The notes below the pieces were generated by a model. That model was given only the letters and a program-made list of their open reading frames with translations. It was not told where the DNA came from and did not search any database. Positions 30,749 through 42,517 of a DNA stretch of 64,000 nucleotides are shown here, piece by piece; the first letter of the stretch is position 1, and each line of letters opens with the position of its first letter. The stretch covers positions 48,144-112,143 of the forward strand of contig JAFLTU010000001.1 in the NCBI GenBank assembly GCA_022509125.1. The letters are read 5' to 3'. The position numbers were made by a program, and so were the translations under genes. This stretch comes from Muribaculaceae bacterium. Its GTDB lineage: Bacteria; Bacteroidota; Bacteroidia; Bacteroidales; Muribaculaceae.

Positions 30749-31366
30749 TTGAACCAGATGGAAAGTAGCTTTAATTCACGATTGCTTGACCGGGCTGTGG
30801 GCGAATTGTCGAAATTGCCGGGAGTCGGAAAGAAGACAGCCCTCCGGCTTGCTCTCCATTTGCTTCGCAGGGATTCCGGGGAGGCCCGATCACTCGGTGA
30901 AGCAATTATAGAGATGAGAGAGGGGATAACCTATTGTGAAAAATGCCACAACATCTCTGAGGAGCCTGTATGTCCAATCTGCTCAGACTTTCATAGAGAC
31001 CGCAAAATTGTTTGTGTAGTCGAAAATGTCAAGGATGTCATCACAATCGAAGCCACCCATGCACATCGGGGGCTTTATCATGTGTTGGGTGGTTTGATTT
31101 CTCCGCTTGATGGAATCGGACCTTCAGAACTTGAGATAGAAAGTCTGGTAGAAAGAGTAAAGGAAGAGGAAATTGAGGAGGTGATACTTGCGCTTAGTCC
31201 CACAATCGAGGGAGACACAACAAATTTCTATATCTTTAGAAAATTGAGCTCTTTGCCTGTAAATGTGACTGTTTTGGCACGTGGACTCAGCGTGGGGAAC
31301 GAGTTGGAATATGCCGACGAACTGACCCTCGGCAAATCTATTCAAAATCGAATTCCATTTAGTTAG
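30749..31366 (+). CDS. recR: Recombination protein RecR
   Basis: ELSKLPGVGKKTALRLALHLL; C-x2-C...C-x2-C zinc finger; Toprim ALSPTIEGDTT. Confidence 0.95.
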   Translation: MNQMESSFNSRLLDRAVGELSKLPGVGKKTALRLALHLLRRDSGEARSLGEAIIEMREGITYCEKCHNISEEPVCPICSDFHRDRKIVCVVENVKDVITIEATHAHRGLYHVLGGLISPLDGIGPSELEIESLVERVKEEEIEEVILALSPTIEGDTTNFYIFRKLSSLPVNVTVLARGLSVGNELEYADELTLGKSIQNRIPFS

Positions 31367-31426
31367 GGATTGGGGAAGGAGAATTGGGAATCAAGTTTTA
31401 GCAATTAAAAATCAAAAGGGATAAAA

Positions 31427-31957
31427 ATGTTACATTCAAATAGGTTACACCTCAGAGCCCTTGAACCTGGCGACGCCGATTTTATGTATGAGGTTGAGAA
31501 TGATGCGGAGGCTTGGCGCTATAGCGACACTATAGCCCCTCTCTCTCGCCGCATTTTGAGAGAGTATGCCCTAACATATGACGCAGACCCTTTCACAGCC
31601 GGACAACTACGCCTCATTATAACGGAAGAGGGGAACGGAAAACCGGTGGGTATAGTAGACCTTTATGAAGTCTCTCAACGTCATCAGAGGGCATTTATCG
31701 GAATCTATATTTGTAAAGATTTCCGCGGGAAAGGTTACGCCGATGAGACCATCGCTCTGATTGAAGATTATGCCCACAACACTCTTCATCTTCATCAGCT
31801 GGGAGCAAAAGTGGAAGACCGGTATGCCACAGCTGAGAAACTCTTTCAAAACCGAGGATATGAATTGAAAGGGAATTTATCAGATTGGTTGAGCACTCCT
31901 AACGGGGAATACGTCGGGATGAAAATTTTCACTAAGAAACTGAAAAGCGAAAAGTGA
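31427..31957 (+). CDS. GNAT family N-acetyltransferase (RimJ/SpeG-like)
   Basis: LHLRALEPGDADFMYEVEND; IYICKDFRGKGYADETI. Confidence 0.85.
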   Translation: MLHSNRLHLRALEPGDADFMYEVENDAEAWRYSDTIAPLSRRILREYALTYDADPFTAGQLRLIITEEGNGKPVGIVDLYEVSQRHQRAFIGIYICKDFRGKGYADETIALIEDYAHNTLHLHQLGAKVEDRYATAEKLFQNRGYELKGNLSDWLSTPNGEYVGMKIFTKKLKSEK

Positions 31958-31993
31958 AAAGGAAAAAATGTCGGTCTCGTCTGAGGTTGGAAG

Positions 31994-32593
31994 CTAATTA
32001 AGCGAAGGATCTGTGGGGACAATCAACCAACCACGGTATTCATCTCCCAGGTCTTTGACTTCTCGGGTCCAATAATCCACTCCCTCTCCTTTTAAAAGAT
32101 TTGGACATTGCGGCAAAGCGTTGACAGCCCACGATTTCCGGTTGAGTTCTCCAGAGAGTTGGCCCGGCGACCATCCGCAATAGCCGAGAAAAAACCGGAT
32201 GTATCCATCGACTTCGCCACCCTCTTCAATATATTCTATAATCTTGTCGAGGTCGGCACCCACATAAATGCCGGGAAGAACCTCTGTGGTTGAGCCAAGT
32301 CGCTCTCCAAGGGTATGGAGGAGAAACATGCGCTGTAGGTCTACAGGACCGCCGCAAAAAATGGGAATTCTTTTTCCCTCTTCCCATTCCGGCATCAGAT
32401 CATGGAGCGTCATTTCAGTGGGCTTATTTAAGATTAGACCGAAATGGCCTCCACCTTCAGGCTCGTCTAAAACGAGCACAACAGAACGACCGAAATATTT
32501 GTCTTCCATGAGTGGTTCCGAAATCAATAGCGATCCCATATGGGGAGTGGCTGTCGGAAGGCTCGAAAAGAGGAGGTCTTTTAGATCTATCAT
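31994..32593 (-). CDS. YqgE/AlgH family protein
   Basis: GSLLISEPLMEDKYFGRSVVLVLDEPEGGGHFGLILNKPTEM; FLGYCGWSPGQL. Confidence 0.92.
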   Translation of the reverse strand: MIDLKDLLFSSLPTATPHMGSLLISEPLMEDKYFGRSVVLVLDEPEGGGHFGLILNKPTEMTLHDLMPEWEEGKRIPIFCGGPVDLQRMFLLHTLGERLGSTTEVLPGIYVGADLDKIIEYIEEGGEVDGYIRFFLGYCGWSPGQLSGELNRKSWAVNALPQCPNLLKGEGVDYWTREVKDLGDEYRGWLIVPTDPSLN

Positions 32594-32653
32594 AAAATTG
32601 TCTTTTTATAATATAACAAAAATAGGGGTTGGAAGGTTGGAAATGCTACGAGA

Positions 32654-34015
32654 ATGAAAGTATTAAAATTCGGAGGAACTTCTGTGGGCACAGTTGAAAG
32701 CCTCAGGAATGTCAAGAAGATTGTGGAGGCAATTCCGGGGAAGGCCGTAATTGTTGTTTCGGCTTTAGGCGGCTTGACAGATAAGCTGATTGCTACGACA
32801 TTCAAAAGTTCCCAAGGGGATAGCGAATGGCATGAAGATATGAATGCTATCCGGGCTCGACATCATGAAATCATTCAACAAATGATTCCGGAAGAAAAGC
32901 TTGATGAGGTCACTGAAAAGATTGAAAGTCTACTTGGTTCCCTTGAAGCTGCGTATGAAAAAGCTGAAAAGGATGGAGTCACGGAACAACTATCTGATGA
33001 AATCGTGAGTTTCGGAGAGAGAATGTCTTCGGAAATCGTGGCGGCGATGGTGGAAGGTGGTAAAAGATATTACTCCCCGGATTTTGTAAAGACCGAGAAA
33101 TGGTATGGTAAAAATATAGCGGCAGGGCAAATGACGGAGAAGTTAATACAGGAAACCTTCTCCCGTTTGGAAGAAAATGAGAAGGCAATAGTGCCCGGAT
33201 TTATATCTACCGACCGTGAAAGCGGTGTAATCACCAATCTCGGGAGGGGAGGAAGTGATTTCACGGGAGCCTTGATAGCTGCTGCTTTGGATGCCGAAGT
33301 GCTGGAAATCTGGACAGATGTTGATGGGTTTATGACGGCAGATCCAAGAGTAGTGAAAGATGCTTTGATTATCAATCATCTGACTTTTACGGAGAGTATG
33401 GAACTTTGCACATTCGGGGCAAAGGTGATCTATCCTCCTACAATATACCCGGTTTTTCATAAAAACATACCAATAAAAATTCTAAACACCTTTAATCCTT
33501 CTGCACCCGGCACAGTTGTGACCGACCATCCCCATCGCGATGACTTCGACGTAAAGGGTGTCACAGCTCATAAAGGAATTTCCCTGGTGACAATTAAGAC
33601 ATTCAATCCAGGGAATGAGAAGGAACTGCATCTGAGAGGCCTCAATGCTTTGTCGCGTCAAGGAGTCAATATCTTTCCTCTTTCACCAAATGAGGAGGAG
33701 GGACGAATTTTTTTCGGTCTGAATGCCTCTGATTCATCAAAATCCAAAGATATCTTGAGCGAGGAGTTCATCCGAGAAGCAGAAAGGGGAGAGGTCACTT
33801 CCCCGCAATTAGAAGAAGGCTTGTCGGCATTGGCAATCGTGGGAAAGGAAATGAATAACCGTCCCAGGTTGAAAGCCCGAATTTGCCATTCTCTCGAAAG
33901 AGAAGGGATAAATGTGAAGGCATTTTCCGATGATTCCGACACCACCTTGGTGTTGCTGATTGATGAGGGAAGAGTGGGAGAAGCTCTAAGGCTGATCCAT
34001 TCTTTGGTGTTTTAA
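32654..34015 (+). CDS. Aspartate kinase
   Basis: MKVLKFGGTSVGTVESLRNVKKIV; VPGFISTDRESGVITNLGRGGSDFTGALIAAAL; two ACT domains. Confidence 0.93.
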   Translation: MKVLKFGGTSVGTVESLRNVKKIVEAIPGKAVIVVSALGGLTDKLIATTFKSSQGDSEWHEDMNAIRARHHEIIQQMIPEEKLDEVTEKIESLLGSLEAAYEKAEKDGVTEQLSDEIVSFGERMSSEIVAAMVEGGKRYYSPDFVKTEKWYGKNIAAGQMTEKLIQETFSRLEENEKAIVPGFISTDRESGVITNLGRGGSDFTGALIAAALDAEVLEIWTDVDGFMTADPRVVKDALIINHLTFTESMELCTFGAKVIYPPTIYPVFHKNIPIKILNTFNPSAPGTVVTDHPHRDDFDVKGVTAHKGISLVTIKTFNPGNEKELHLRGLNALSRQGVNIFPLSPNEEEGRIFFGLNASDSSKSKDILSEEFIREAERGEVTSPQLEEGLSALAIVGKEMNNRPRLKARICHSLEREGINVKAFSDDSDTTLVLLIDEGRVGEALRLIHSLVF

Positions 34016-34027
34016 TTCATAATAAAG

Positions 34028-35554
34028 ATGGGCAGAAAAAGAAAAGAGCTTCCCGAATTGAAGGGTGTGGAGATTTCCGGCGTGGCGGCTGAAGGAAAGG
34101 CGATGGCTAAAGTCAAACTGAAGGAGACCGACGAAACCCCAATCGTCATATTTATTCCTTATGGGGCTCCCGGCGATATTGTAGATATTAAGATTGTGAA
34201 GAAAAAGCATAATTATGCGGAAGCCAGGATCACGAAAATGGTGAAGCCCTCTCCGATGCGTGTCGTCCCTATTTGCAAATCGTTCGGAGTCTGTGGCGGA
34301 TGCAAATGGCAGCATATTCCTTATGAGGAGCAGCTGAGGTTTAAACGCCGTCAGGTAGTAGACGCTATGGAGAGAATTGCAAAGGTGGAAATCCCGGAAG
34401 TTGAACCCACTTTGGGTTCCGAGAAAATTTGGGGCTATCGCAACAAAATGGAATATACCTTCTCCAACAAACGCTGGAAAAGTTGGGAAGAAATAAGAGG
34501 GGAGGAGCCAGCGGGTCTTTCTGATAATGCGTTGGGTTTTCATATCCCGGGTTCATTTGATAAAGTGCTCCATATCGACAAGTGTTGGCTGCAGGAAGAA
34601 ATAGGCGACGAAATCAGAAATAGTTGTTATTCTTTTGCTGAGAAACTCGACAAAGAAGCGACTTTAATTATTCAGGGAATCAATGCTTTCTATGATATTA
34701 AGAACAATAAAGGTTTCTTGCGCACATTAATGATCAGACCCACCACCACAGGCGAGCTGATGGTTTGCGTGGTCTTCGGCGACGAAGTGGAAGAAACTAT
34801 CAAATCTTCGGATAAAACTCTTTCTCCTTCTGCTGCTGATTATTTTTTGAAAGAACTCTCTGAAAAATTCCCGGAAATCACAACTCTTGCATGGGTGATC
34901 AATCGAAAAGTCAACGACTCGATTGCCGACCAAGAAGTGAAAATATTCAAAGGCCCCGGATTTGTCGAAGAAAAGATGGGAAATCTTAAATTCCGTATCA
35001 GCCCAAAATCTTTCTATCAAACTAATTCACGCCAGGCAGAAGCTCTATATCATACTGCCTCTGAGTTCGCAGGTCTATTTAAACCCAACGAGGATGGTAA
35101 AAAACCTGTGGTCTACGACCTCTATACGGGAGCTGGCACGATTGCCAACTATGTGGCTCAAAATGCTGAAAAAGTGATTGGCATAGAATATGTAGAGGAT
35201 GCTGTGGAGGATGCACGTATCAATTCACAAATCAACGGGATAACCAATACCGAATTTTTTGCCGGAGACATGAAAGATGTGTTGACAGAAAATTTTATCG
35301 AGTCTCATGGGCGACCTGACATCATGATTATCGACCCCCCGAGAGCCGGTATGCATGAGGATGTGGTTGATGTGATCCTTAAAGTAAAGCCTCCGACCAT
35401 TGTCTATGTTAGCTGCAACCCGGCAACACAAGCACGCGACATTGCACTATTGGATTCATCCTATAAAGTGACACGTATTCAACCTGTCGATATGTTCCCC
35501 CACACCCATCATGTGGAGAATGTTGTGAAACTTGAAAAAAGAATTGAGAGTTGA
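34028..35554 (+). CDS. rlmD: 23S rRNA (uracil-1939-C5)-methyltransferase
   Basis: TRAM domain; CKSFGVCGGCKWQHIPYEEQ Fe-S cysteines; DPPRAGMHEDVV; VYVSCNPATQARD. Confidence 0.92.
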   Translation: MGRKRKELPELKGVEISGVAAEGKAMAKVKLKETDETPIVIFIPYGAPGDIVDIKIVKKKHNYAEARITKMVKPSPMRVVPICKSFGVCGGCKWQHIPYEEQLRFKRRQVVDAMERIAKVEIPEVEPTLGSEKIWGYRNKMEYTFSNKRWKSWEEIRGEEPAGLSDNALGFHIPGSFDKVLHIDKCWLQEEIGDEIRNSCYSFAEKLDKEATLIIQGINAFYDIKNNKGFLRTLMIRPTTTGELMVCVVFGDEVEETIKSSDKTLSPSAADYFLKELSEKFPEITTLAWVINRKVNDSIADQEVKIFKGPGFVEEKMGNLKFRISPKSFYQTNSRQAEALYHTASEFAGLFKPNEDGKKPVVYDLYTGAGTIANYVAQNAEKVIGIEYVEDAVEDARINSQINGITNTEFFAGDMKDVLTENFIESHGRPDIMIIDPPRAGMHEDVVDVILKVKPPTIVYVSCNPATQARDIALLDSSYKVTRIQPVDMFPHTHHVENVVKLEKRIES

Positions 35555-35595
35555 GAGTGGAAAGTTTAAGGTTGAGAGTTGAGAGTGGAAAGTTG
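35544..35595. repeat. Two copies of TTGAGAGTTGAGAGTGGAAAGTT at period 28 overlapping the rlmD stop codon
   Basis: Copies at 35544-35567 and 35572-35595. Confidence 0.95.
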
Positions 35596-35642
35596 AAGCT
35601 CTTAGATCTCAACGCTTCCTAACATTTTAAATAATCAAAGAC

Positions 35643-36197
35643 ATGATAACGGCCTCTGTAAAGAAAAAAGAAAATATTGCGGAATATTTGCTATATATGT
35701 GGCAGATAGAAGATTTGATAAGGGCTAATGGTTTAGACATCGATAAAATCCAGCAAACCATCATTGATCAATATAAAGACCTCTCGGAAGTTCAGCGAAA
35801 AGAAATGAGGGAGTGGTATGAGTCTTTAATCGACATGATGAGAATGGAGGGCGTAGTTGAAAAGGGCCATCTCCAGATCAATAAAAATGTGATTATACAA
35901 TTAGAAGACCTTCATCGCCAACTTCTCGGCAATCAGAAATTCGCTTCCTATAGTGCCCAGTTCTACCATACTCTTCCATTTATTGTGGAATTGAGGGCCA
36001 AAGCGGGAGAAAACAAAGCCGGAGAGATTGAAACATGTTTCAATGCACTTTATGGCATTTTGCTTTTGAGGCTACAAGGAAAAGAGATTTCTGAAGAGAC
36101 CAAACAGGCCACTGCCCAGATTTCAAAATTTTTGGCCGTCCTGGCTATGTACTACAAAAAAGACTACAACAACGAGCTTTTCATAGACAATAATTAA
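35643..36197 (+). CDS. DUF4924 family protein
   Basis: KKKENIAEYLLYMWQIEDLIRANGLDIDKI ... FYHTLPFIVELRAKAG. Confidence 0.85.
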   Translation: MITASVKKKENIAEYLLYMWQIEDLIRANGLDIDKIQQTIIDQYKDLSEVQRKEMREWYESLIDMMRMEGVVEKGHLQINKNVIIQLEDLHRQLLGNQKFASYSAQFYHTLPFIVELRAKAGENKAGEIETCFNALYGILLLRLQGKEISEETKQATAQISKFLAVLAMYYKKDYNNELFIDNN

Positions 36198-36244
36198 GTT
36201 TGTTTACCACCAAGTTAATTTTGTAAACTTTTGTTTGCCAACTT

Positions 36245-37828
36245 ATGAACGAAGATTTAAAAAAGGAAATTGAAAAGCGACGCACTTTTGCAATCATATC
36301 CCATCCTGACGCGGGCAAGACGACTCTAACAGAGAAATTACTGCTTTTCGGAGGTGCTATTCATGTGGCAGGAGCTGTTAAAAGCAATAAAATCAAAAAA
36401 ACCGCCACATCCGACTGGATGGAGATAGAAAAACAGAGGGGCATTTCGGTGGCCACTTCTGTTATGGGTTTCGATTATGACGATTATAAAATAAATATCC
36501 TCGACACTCCGGGCCACCAAGATTTTGCGGAAGATACTTTCAGGACCCTAACTGCCGTAGATTCTGTTATTATTGTTGTCGATGTGGCTAAAGGTGTGGA
36601 GACCCAGACAAGAAGACTGATGGAGGTGTGTCGCATGCGCAACACTCCGGTCATAATTTTTGTCAATAAGCTGGATAGAGAAGGCCGTGATCCATTTGAT
36701 ATCCTTGATGAACTGGAAAACGAATTGAAAATAAAGGTTGTGCCTTTGACTTGGCCAATTAATATAGGTGCCAAATTCAAGGGGGTTTATAATATCTATG
36801 AACATGGCCTCGATCTTTTTACCCCCTCCAAACAGACAATCAGTGAGCGTGTGGAAATCGATGATGTAAATAGTCCCTTGGTCGATGAACTTATAGGCGA
36901 GGCCGATGCCGGAAAACTTCGTGAAGACCTCGAACTTATCGAGGGAGTATATCCCGAATTCAATGTTGAGGAATATTTAGAAGGTAAGGTTGCTCCCGTC
37001 TTTTTCGGTTCCGCTCTCAATACGTTTGGAGTAAAGGAGCTTTTGGATTGTTTCGTGAAAATTGCCCCTTCCCCCAGACCCGTTTCGGCTGAAGAACGCA
37101 CCGTCAATCCCGAAGAGGATGATTTTTCAGGATTCGTCTTTAAGATACATGCCAATATGGATCCCAACCATCGTTCATGTATTGCTTTTGTGAAAGTCTG
37201 CTCAGGCAAGTTTGAGAGAAACGTCGGATATAAACACGTCAGAAGCGACAAAGTGATGAAATTTGCAGCCCCCACAGCTTTTATGGCTCAGAAGAAGAGT
37301 GTGGTTGAGGAGGCTTATCCAGGTGACATTGTGGGTATCCCCGACACCGGTAATTTCAAAATCGGTGACACTCTCACCTCCGGGGAAAATATCCATTTCA
37401 AGGGCCTTCCCTCCTTCTCTCCGGAAATGTTTAAATATATCGAGAATGCCGATCCGATGAAATCCAAACAACTTGAGAAGGGCATCAAGCAACTGATGGA
37501 TGAAGGGGTCGCTCAGCTCTTCACGAGCACTTTCAACGGGCGCAAAATCATCGGAACCGTGGGACAGCTTCAATTTGAAGTGATTCAATATCGCCTTCTG
37601 CATGAATATGGCGCGCAATGCCGGTGGGAACCAATGAGTATGTATAAAGCCTGCTGGATAGAGAGCGACGACCCTCAGGCTTTGGAGGCATTCAAGAAGA
37701 GAAAACATCAGTTTATGGCCACCGATAAGGATGGACGTGACGTTTTCATGGCCGACTCAAACTATGTTTTGCAAATGGCCCAAAACGATTTCCCAAAAAT
37801 AAAATTCCATTTCTCCAGCGAATTTTAA
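36245..37828 (+). CDS. prfC: Peptide chain release factor 3
   Basis: RRTFAIISHPDAGKTTLTEKLLLFGGAIHVAGAVK; DTPGHQDFAEDTFRTLTAVD. Confidence 0.96.
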   Translation: MNEDLKKEIEKRRTFAIISHPDAGKTTLTEKLLLFGGAIHVAGAVKSNKIKKTATSDWMEIEKQRGISVATSVMGFDYDDYKINILDTPGHQDFAEDTFRTLTAVDSVIIVVDVAKGVETQTRRLMEVCRMRNTPVIIFVNKLDREGRDPFDILDELENELKIKVVPLTWPINIGAKFKGVYNIYEHGLDLFTPSKQTISERVEIDDVNSPLVDELIGEADAGKLREDLELIEGVYPEFNVEEYLEGKVAPVFFGSALNTFGVKELLDCFVKIAPSPRPVSAEERTVNPEEDDFSGFVFKIHANMDPNHRSCIAFVKVCSGKFERNVGYKHVRSDKVMKFAAPTAFMAQKKSVVEEAYPGDIVGIPDTGNFKIGDTLTSGENIHFKGLPSFSPEMFKYIENADPMKSKQLEKGIKQLMDEGVAQLFTSTFNGRKIIGTVGQLQFEVIQYRLLHEYGAQCRWEPMSMYKACWIESDDPQALEAFKKRKHQFMATDKDGRDVFMADSNYVLQMAQNDFPKIKFHFSSEF

Positions 37829-37892
37829 GAAACGTTTTTATAACTCTTTCCCCGGGCAACTATTTCTTTCTGAAGGGTGGTCTCGGGGATTT

Positions 37893-39287
37893 TTATTCTT
37901 CAGGAAAAGGATTGTTGATAAAATAGACTCTTTCAGTGGCGCGTGTGATAGCCGTATAAAGCCAACGAAAGAAGTCGGATTGGGAGAATTCGGGGGGAAG
38001 GCCTCCAAGGTCGATGTAGACATGTTTCCATTGACCACCTTGAGCTTTATGGCACGTCACACAATAGCCATACTTCACTTGAAGGGCGTTATAGTAAGGA
38101 TTTTCGAGAGCAGCCTTGATCTTGAAGGATAATTCCCCTTCAGTGGCTGCAAGCACCCGGTTGTAGAATCGTTCCATCTCTTCACGCGGAATCTGAGGCC
38201 CTTCGGCCACAAGGCTACGAAGCATTATCTGTGCCTTGACTGGGGTTTCTATTCCATCAACTTCTAATTCCGTGTCGGCAAACCATCTTCCATATTTCTT
38301 GGTTTTCTCCCCAACGCGGATGATCTCTGCGAGTTCCCCATTAGCAAGGAAATTCTTAAGTTTGTTTTCCTTACTCCAATAATAGTCGTTTTTAGAAATG
38401 ACAATTCTTTCTCCCTTAATTAATGGCCCTTCAGCATCCAGCAGATATCTTCTTATCGTCGCGTTGATCATATTTGCCCGGAAATTAGATCTGCTGATCA
38501 CTATAGTCTCCTCTTTTCCCACTGTGGCCCATGAGGAGGAGAGATTGTCGAGCATTTCTGCAGGATCAACCATCCTGACATCGTCAAACCCTCTTCTGAG
38601 AATTGAAAAATTTTCAATTGGCGTTCCATTGAGAAGGAAATTCCTGGTTCTTGTAGCATTAACTAGAATGCCGCTTTCAGAAGCTTGACGGACGGGTGTC
38701 TGAAGAGTGAAAAAAATGGGATGAAGGCCAAGTTCCCTGAGTCTTTCAGGCCGCATGGCATGTGAGGCTGTCTGTCCCACGGGTGGCAACTGTGCAGAGT
38801 CTCCAACTAATATCATCGAACACCCTGAGCCACTGTAGACATATCTTATCAATTGATTGAGAAGAGATTGATTCAGGGAGTGGCCGTCAGTGATCAAGGA
38901 AGCTTCGTCAACAATGAAAATAGTGTCTGTCTCAGGGTTAGGAGCAAGAAAAAAGGATGAGTTTGTAGGATCGAGAGAATTACCTCGGAAAAGACGTTTA
39001 TGGATCGTAGATGCCTTCCCGAATGCAAGTTTTGCAGCCACCTTGGCAGCCCTCCCTGTAGGGGCCATAACCACAGCCTTTTTCCTCAGCTTCTCCAGGG
39101 CTTTTACCAGAGCCCCCATGATTGAGGTTTTCCCCGTGCCGGCATATCCGTTTAGGATAAAGACTTCCCCTTCGCTCCTTTGGCTCAGAAAAAAGGAGAG
39201 CCCCTCGATGAGCGCCAATTGTTCGGCGTTTGGCACAAAAGGGGTTTCTTGGAGAATAAGGTTCCTATATTGGGATAGTTCAGTCAT
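37893..39287 (-). CDS. RecD-like/UvrD-C superfamily I DNA helicase
   Basis: ILNGYAGTGKTSIMGAL Walker A; VDEASLI; GYCVTCHKAQGGQWKHVYIDL; LYTAITRATERVYF. Confidence 0.88.
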   Translation of the reverse strand: MTELSQYRNLILQETPFVPNAEQLALIEGLSFFLSQRSEGEVFILNGYAGTGKTSIMGALVKALEKLRKKAVVMAPTGRAAKVAAKLAFGKASTIHKRLFRGNSLDPTNSSFFLAPNPETDTIFIVDEASLITDGHSLNQSLLNQLIRYVYSGSGCSMILVGDSAQLPPVGQTASHAMRPERLRELGLHPIFFTLQTPVRQASESGILVNATRTRNFLLNGTPIENFSILRRGFDDVRMVDPAEMLDNLSSSWATVGKEETIVISRSNFRANMINATIRRYLLDAEGPLIKGERIVISKNDYYWSKENKLKNFLANGELAEIIRVGEKTKKYGRWFADTELEVDGIETPVKAQIMLRSLVAEGPQIPREEMERFYNRVLAATEGELSFKIKAALENPYYNALQVKYGYCVTCHKAQGGQWKHVYIDLGGLPPEFSQSDFFRWLYTAITRATERVYFINNPFPEE

Positions 39288-39289
39288 AG

Positions 39290-40756
<1,467 letters not shown>

Positions 40757-40783
40757 GTAGCCCTTAAATTCCGTAATATAAAG

Positions 40784-40820
40784 AACCCGGTTTAGAATCA
40801 AAAGATTCCCGAACCGGGTT
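40784..40820 (+). terminator. Intrinsic terminator of eno
   Basis: aacccggtt ... aaccgggtt followed by TTTTT. Confidence 0.9.
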
Positions 40821-40864
40821 TTTTATGTTAATTGAATGACTTTTCCCAAAAGTCTAAAAATATC

Positions 40865-40888
40865 AGAGGAGGCTTTTCAGCCTCCTCT
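40865..40888 (-). terminator. Hairpin terminator for the CoA-transferase gene
   Basis: agaggaggct-tttc-agcctcctct, perfect 10 bp stem. Confidence 0.8.
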
Positions 40889-40894
40889 TCAATC

Positions 40895-42394
40895 TTATTT
40901 ATATTTTCCAAAATCCACATTCCTCATATCTCCCGAAGAAAGGAATTCAGTGTGGAAGGAGAGCGAGGCCTCCAGGTTATGAGGCGTCTGGCCTCCTGTC
41001 TCTTCCGACATTTTCAGATAGTCGCGAAGGAGTTCCTTATATTCCGGCGCTGCGCAATTATCTATAATCTCATGGGCTCTTTGCACGGGATCTTTCCCTC
41101 TGAGGTCGGCAATTCCTTGATCGGTTATCAGAATGTCTACCGAATGTTCTGAATGATCTACATGCGACACCATCGGAACAATATTGGAGATTTTTCCTCC
41201 CTTCGTCACAGATGGGCAAGAGAAGATTGATATATAAGCATTGCGGGTGAAGTCGCCTGATCCTCCGATGCCGTTCATCATCTTTGTGCCGGTGACATGG
41301 GTGGAATTAATGTTTCCGAATATATCTGCTTCAAGGGCTGTGTTCATAGTGACAACTCCCAGACGTCTAACAACCTCCGGATTGTTGGAAATCTCTGCCG
41401 GACGAAGACAAAGTTTGTCTTTATAGAAATCAAGGTTGTTGATGAATTCCTCCTCCATGTGTTCGGAGATGGTAAGAGAGCACGTGCTTCCGAATTTGCA
41501 TCTTCCCTTTTTCATAAGGTCGAGCACAGCATCCTGAATCACCTCAGTATACATTTCAAACGGGGGAATTTCCTTTGCGTCAGCAAGTCCATAGAGCACT
41601 GCATTGGCCACATTGCCCACTCCGCTTTGCAGAGGGAGGAATGAGGGAGGGATAATGCCTCTGTGCATCTCATCTATAAGGAAATTGCAGACATTGGCGC
41701 TGATATGTTTGGTGACCTCATCAGGCTCCGTAAAGGGTTTGATGTCATCGAGCTGAGAGGTCATGACAACTCCTACAATCTTTTCCGGATCAATCTTTAA
41801 GAGGGGAGAGCCCACTCGGTGGCTAGCCTTGAAGATTGGGATTTCACTCCTGACTGGGGGATCGGCCGGAACATAGATATCATGAATACCCCTCAATCCT
41901 TTTGGAAGCTTTTCGTTGAGTTCGAGTATCACCTTCTTGGCGCAATTGGTGAAGGTGGGAATATTGCCCACTCCGGTGCCTAAAACTACAGAACCGTCGT
42001 CCATGATTTCTGCTACCTCCACGATGGCTACATCTATGGGACCATAGAAACCATAGCGTATCTTTTGTGCCAATTCAGAAAGATGGAGATCGAAATAGTG
42101 AACCTTATGTGCGTTTAGGCTCTTCCTAAGATCGCCATGGCTCTGATAAGGAGTGCGCTTATCGACGGCATCTGCTCTGACTAGGGCGCCGTCACAAAGA
42201 TCACTTGTGGAGGCTCCTGTAAATACGTTTATTTGAAAAGGTTTTCCTTCGGCATGTAGTTTTTCGGCCATCTTTGCTATAGCTCCCGGCACAACTTTGG
42301 GTGTCCCGGCTGCAGTGAACCCTGAAAATCCTACATTGTCACCATTTTTAACAAATTGAGCCGCCTCTTCAGGCGTCAGTATCGGAAATCTCAT
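40895..42394 (-). CDS. Acetyl-CoA hydrolase/succinate CoA-transferase family protein
   Basis: FVKNGDNVGFSGFTAAGTPKVVP; FGNINSTHVTGTKMMNGIGGSGDFTRNAYISIF. Confidence 0.92.
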   Translation of the reverse strand: MRFPILTPEEAAQFVKNGDNVGFSGFTAAGTPKVVPGAIAKMAEKLHAEGKPFQINVFTGASTSDLCDGALVRADAVDKRTPYQSHGDLRKSLNAHKVHYFDLHLSELAQKIRYGFYGPIDVAIVEVAEIMDDGSVVLGTGVGNIPTFTNCAKKVILELNEKLPKGLRGIHDIYVPADPPVRSEIPIFKASHRVGSPLLKIDPEKIVGVVMTSQLDDIKPFTEPDEVTKHISANVCNFLIDEMHRGIIPPSFLPLQSGVGNVANAVLYGLADAKEIPPFEMYTEVIQDAVLDLMKKGRCKFGSTCSLTISEHMEEEFINNLDFYKDKLCLRPAEISNNPEVVRRLGVVTMNTALEADIFGNINSTHVTGTKMMNGIGGSGDFTRNAYISIFSCPSVTKGGKISNIVPMVSHVDHSEHSVDILITDQGIADLRGKDPVQRAHEIIDNCAAPEYKELLRDYLKMSEETGGQTPHNLEASLSFHTEFLSSGDMRNVDFGKYK

Positions 42395-42517
42395 TTCGTT
42401 AGAAATTATTTTAGGGTTGGTTAGTTAGAATTATTTCCACATATTTGCATGCGAATTTAAGCAATATCTATATTTTGGCAAAAAAATAAATGCCAAATCA
42501 ATTATTAATCACACGAA

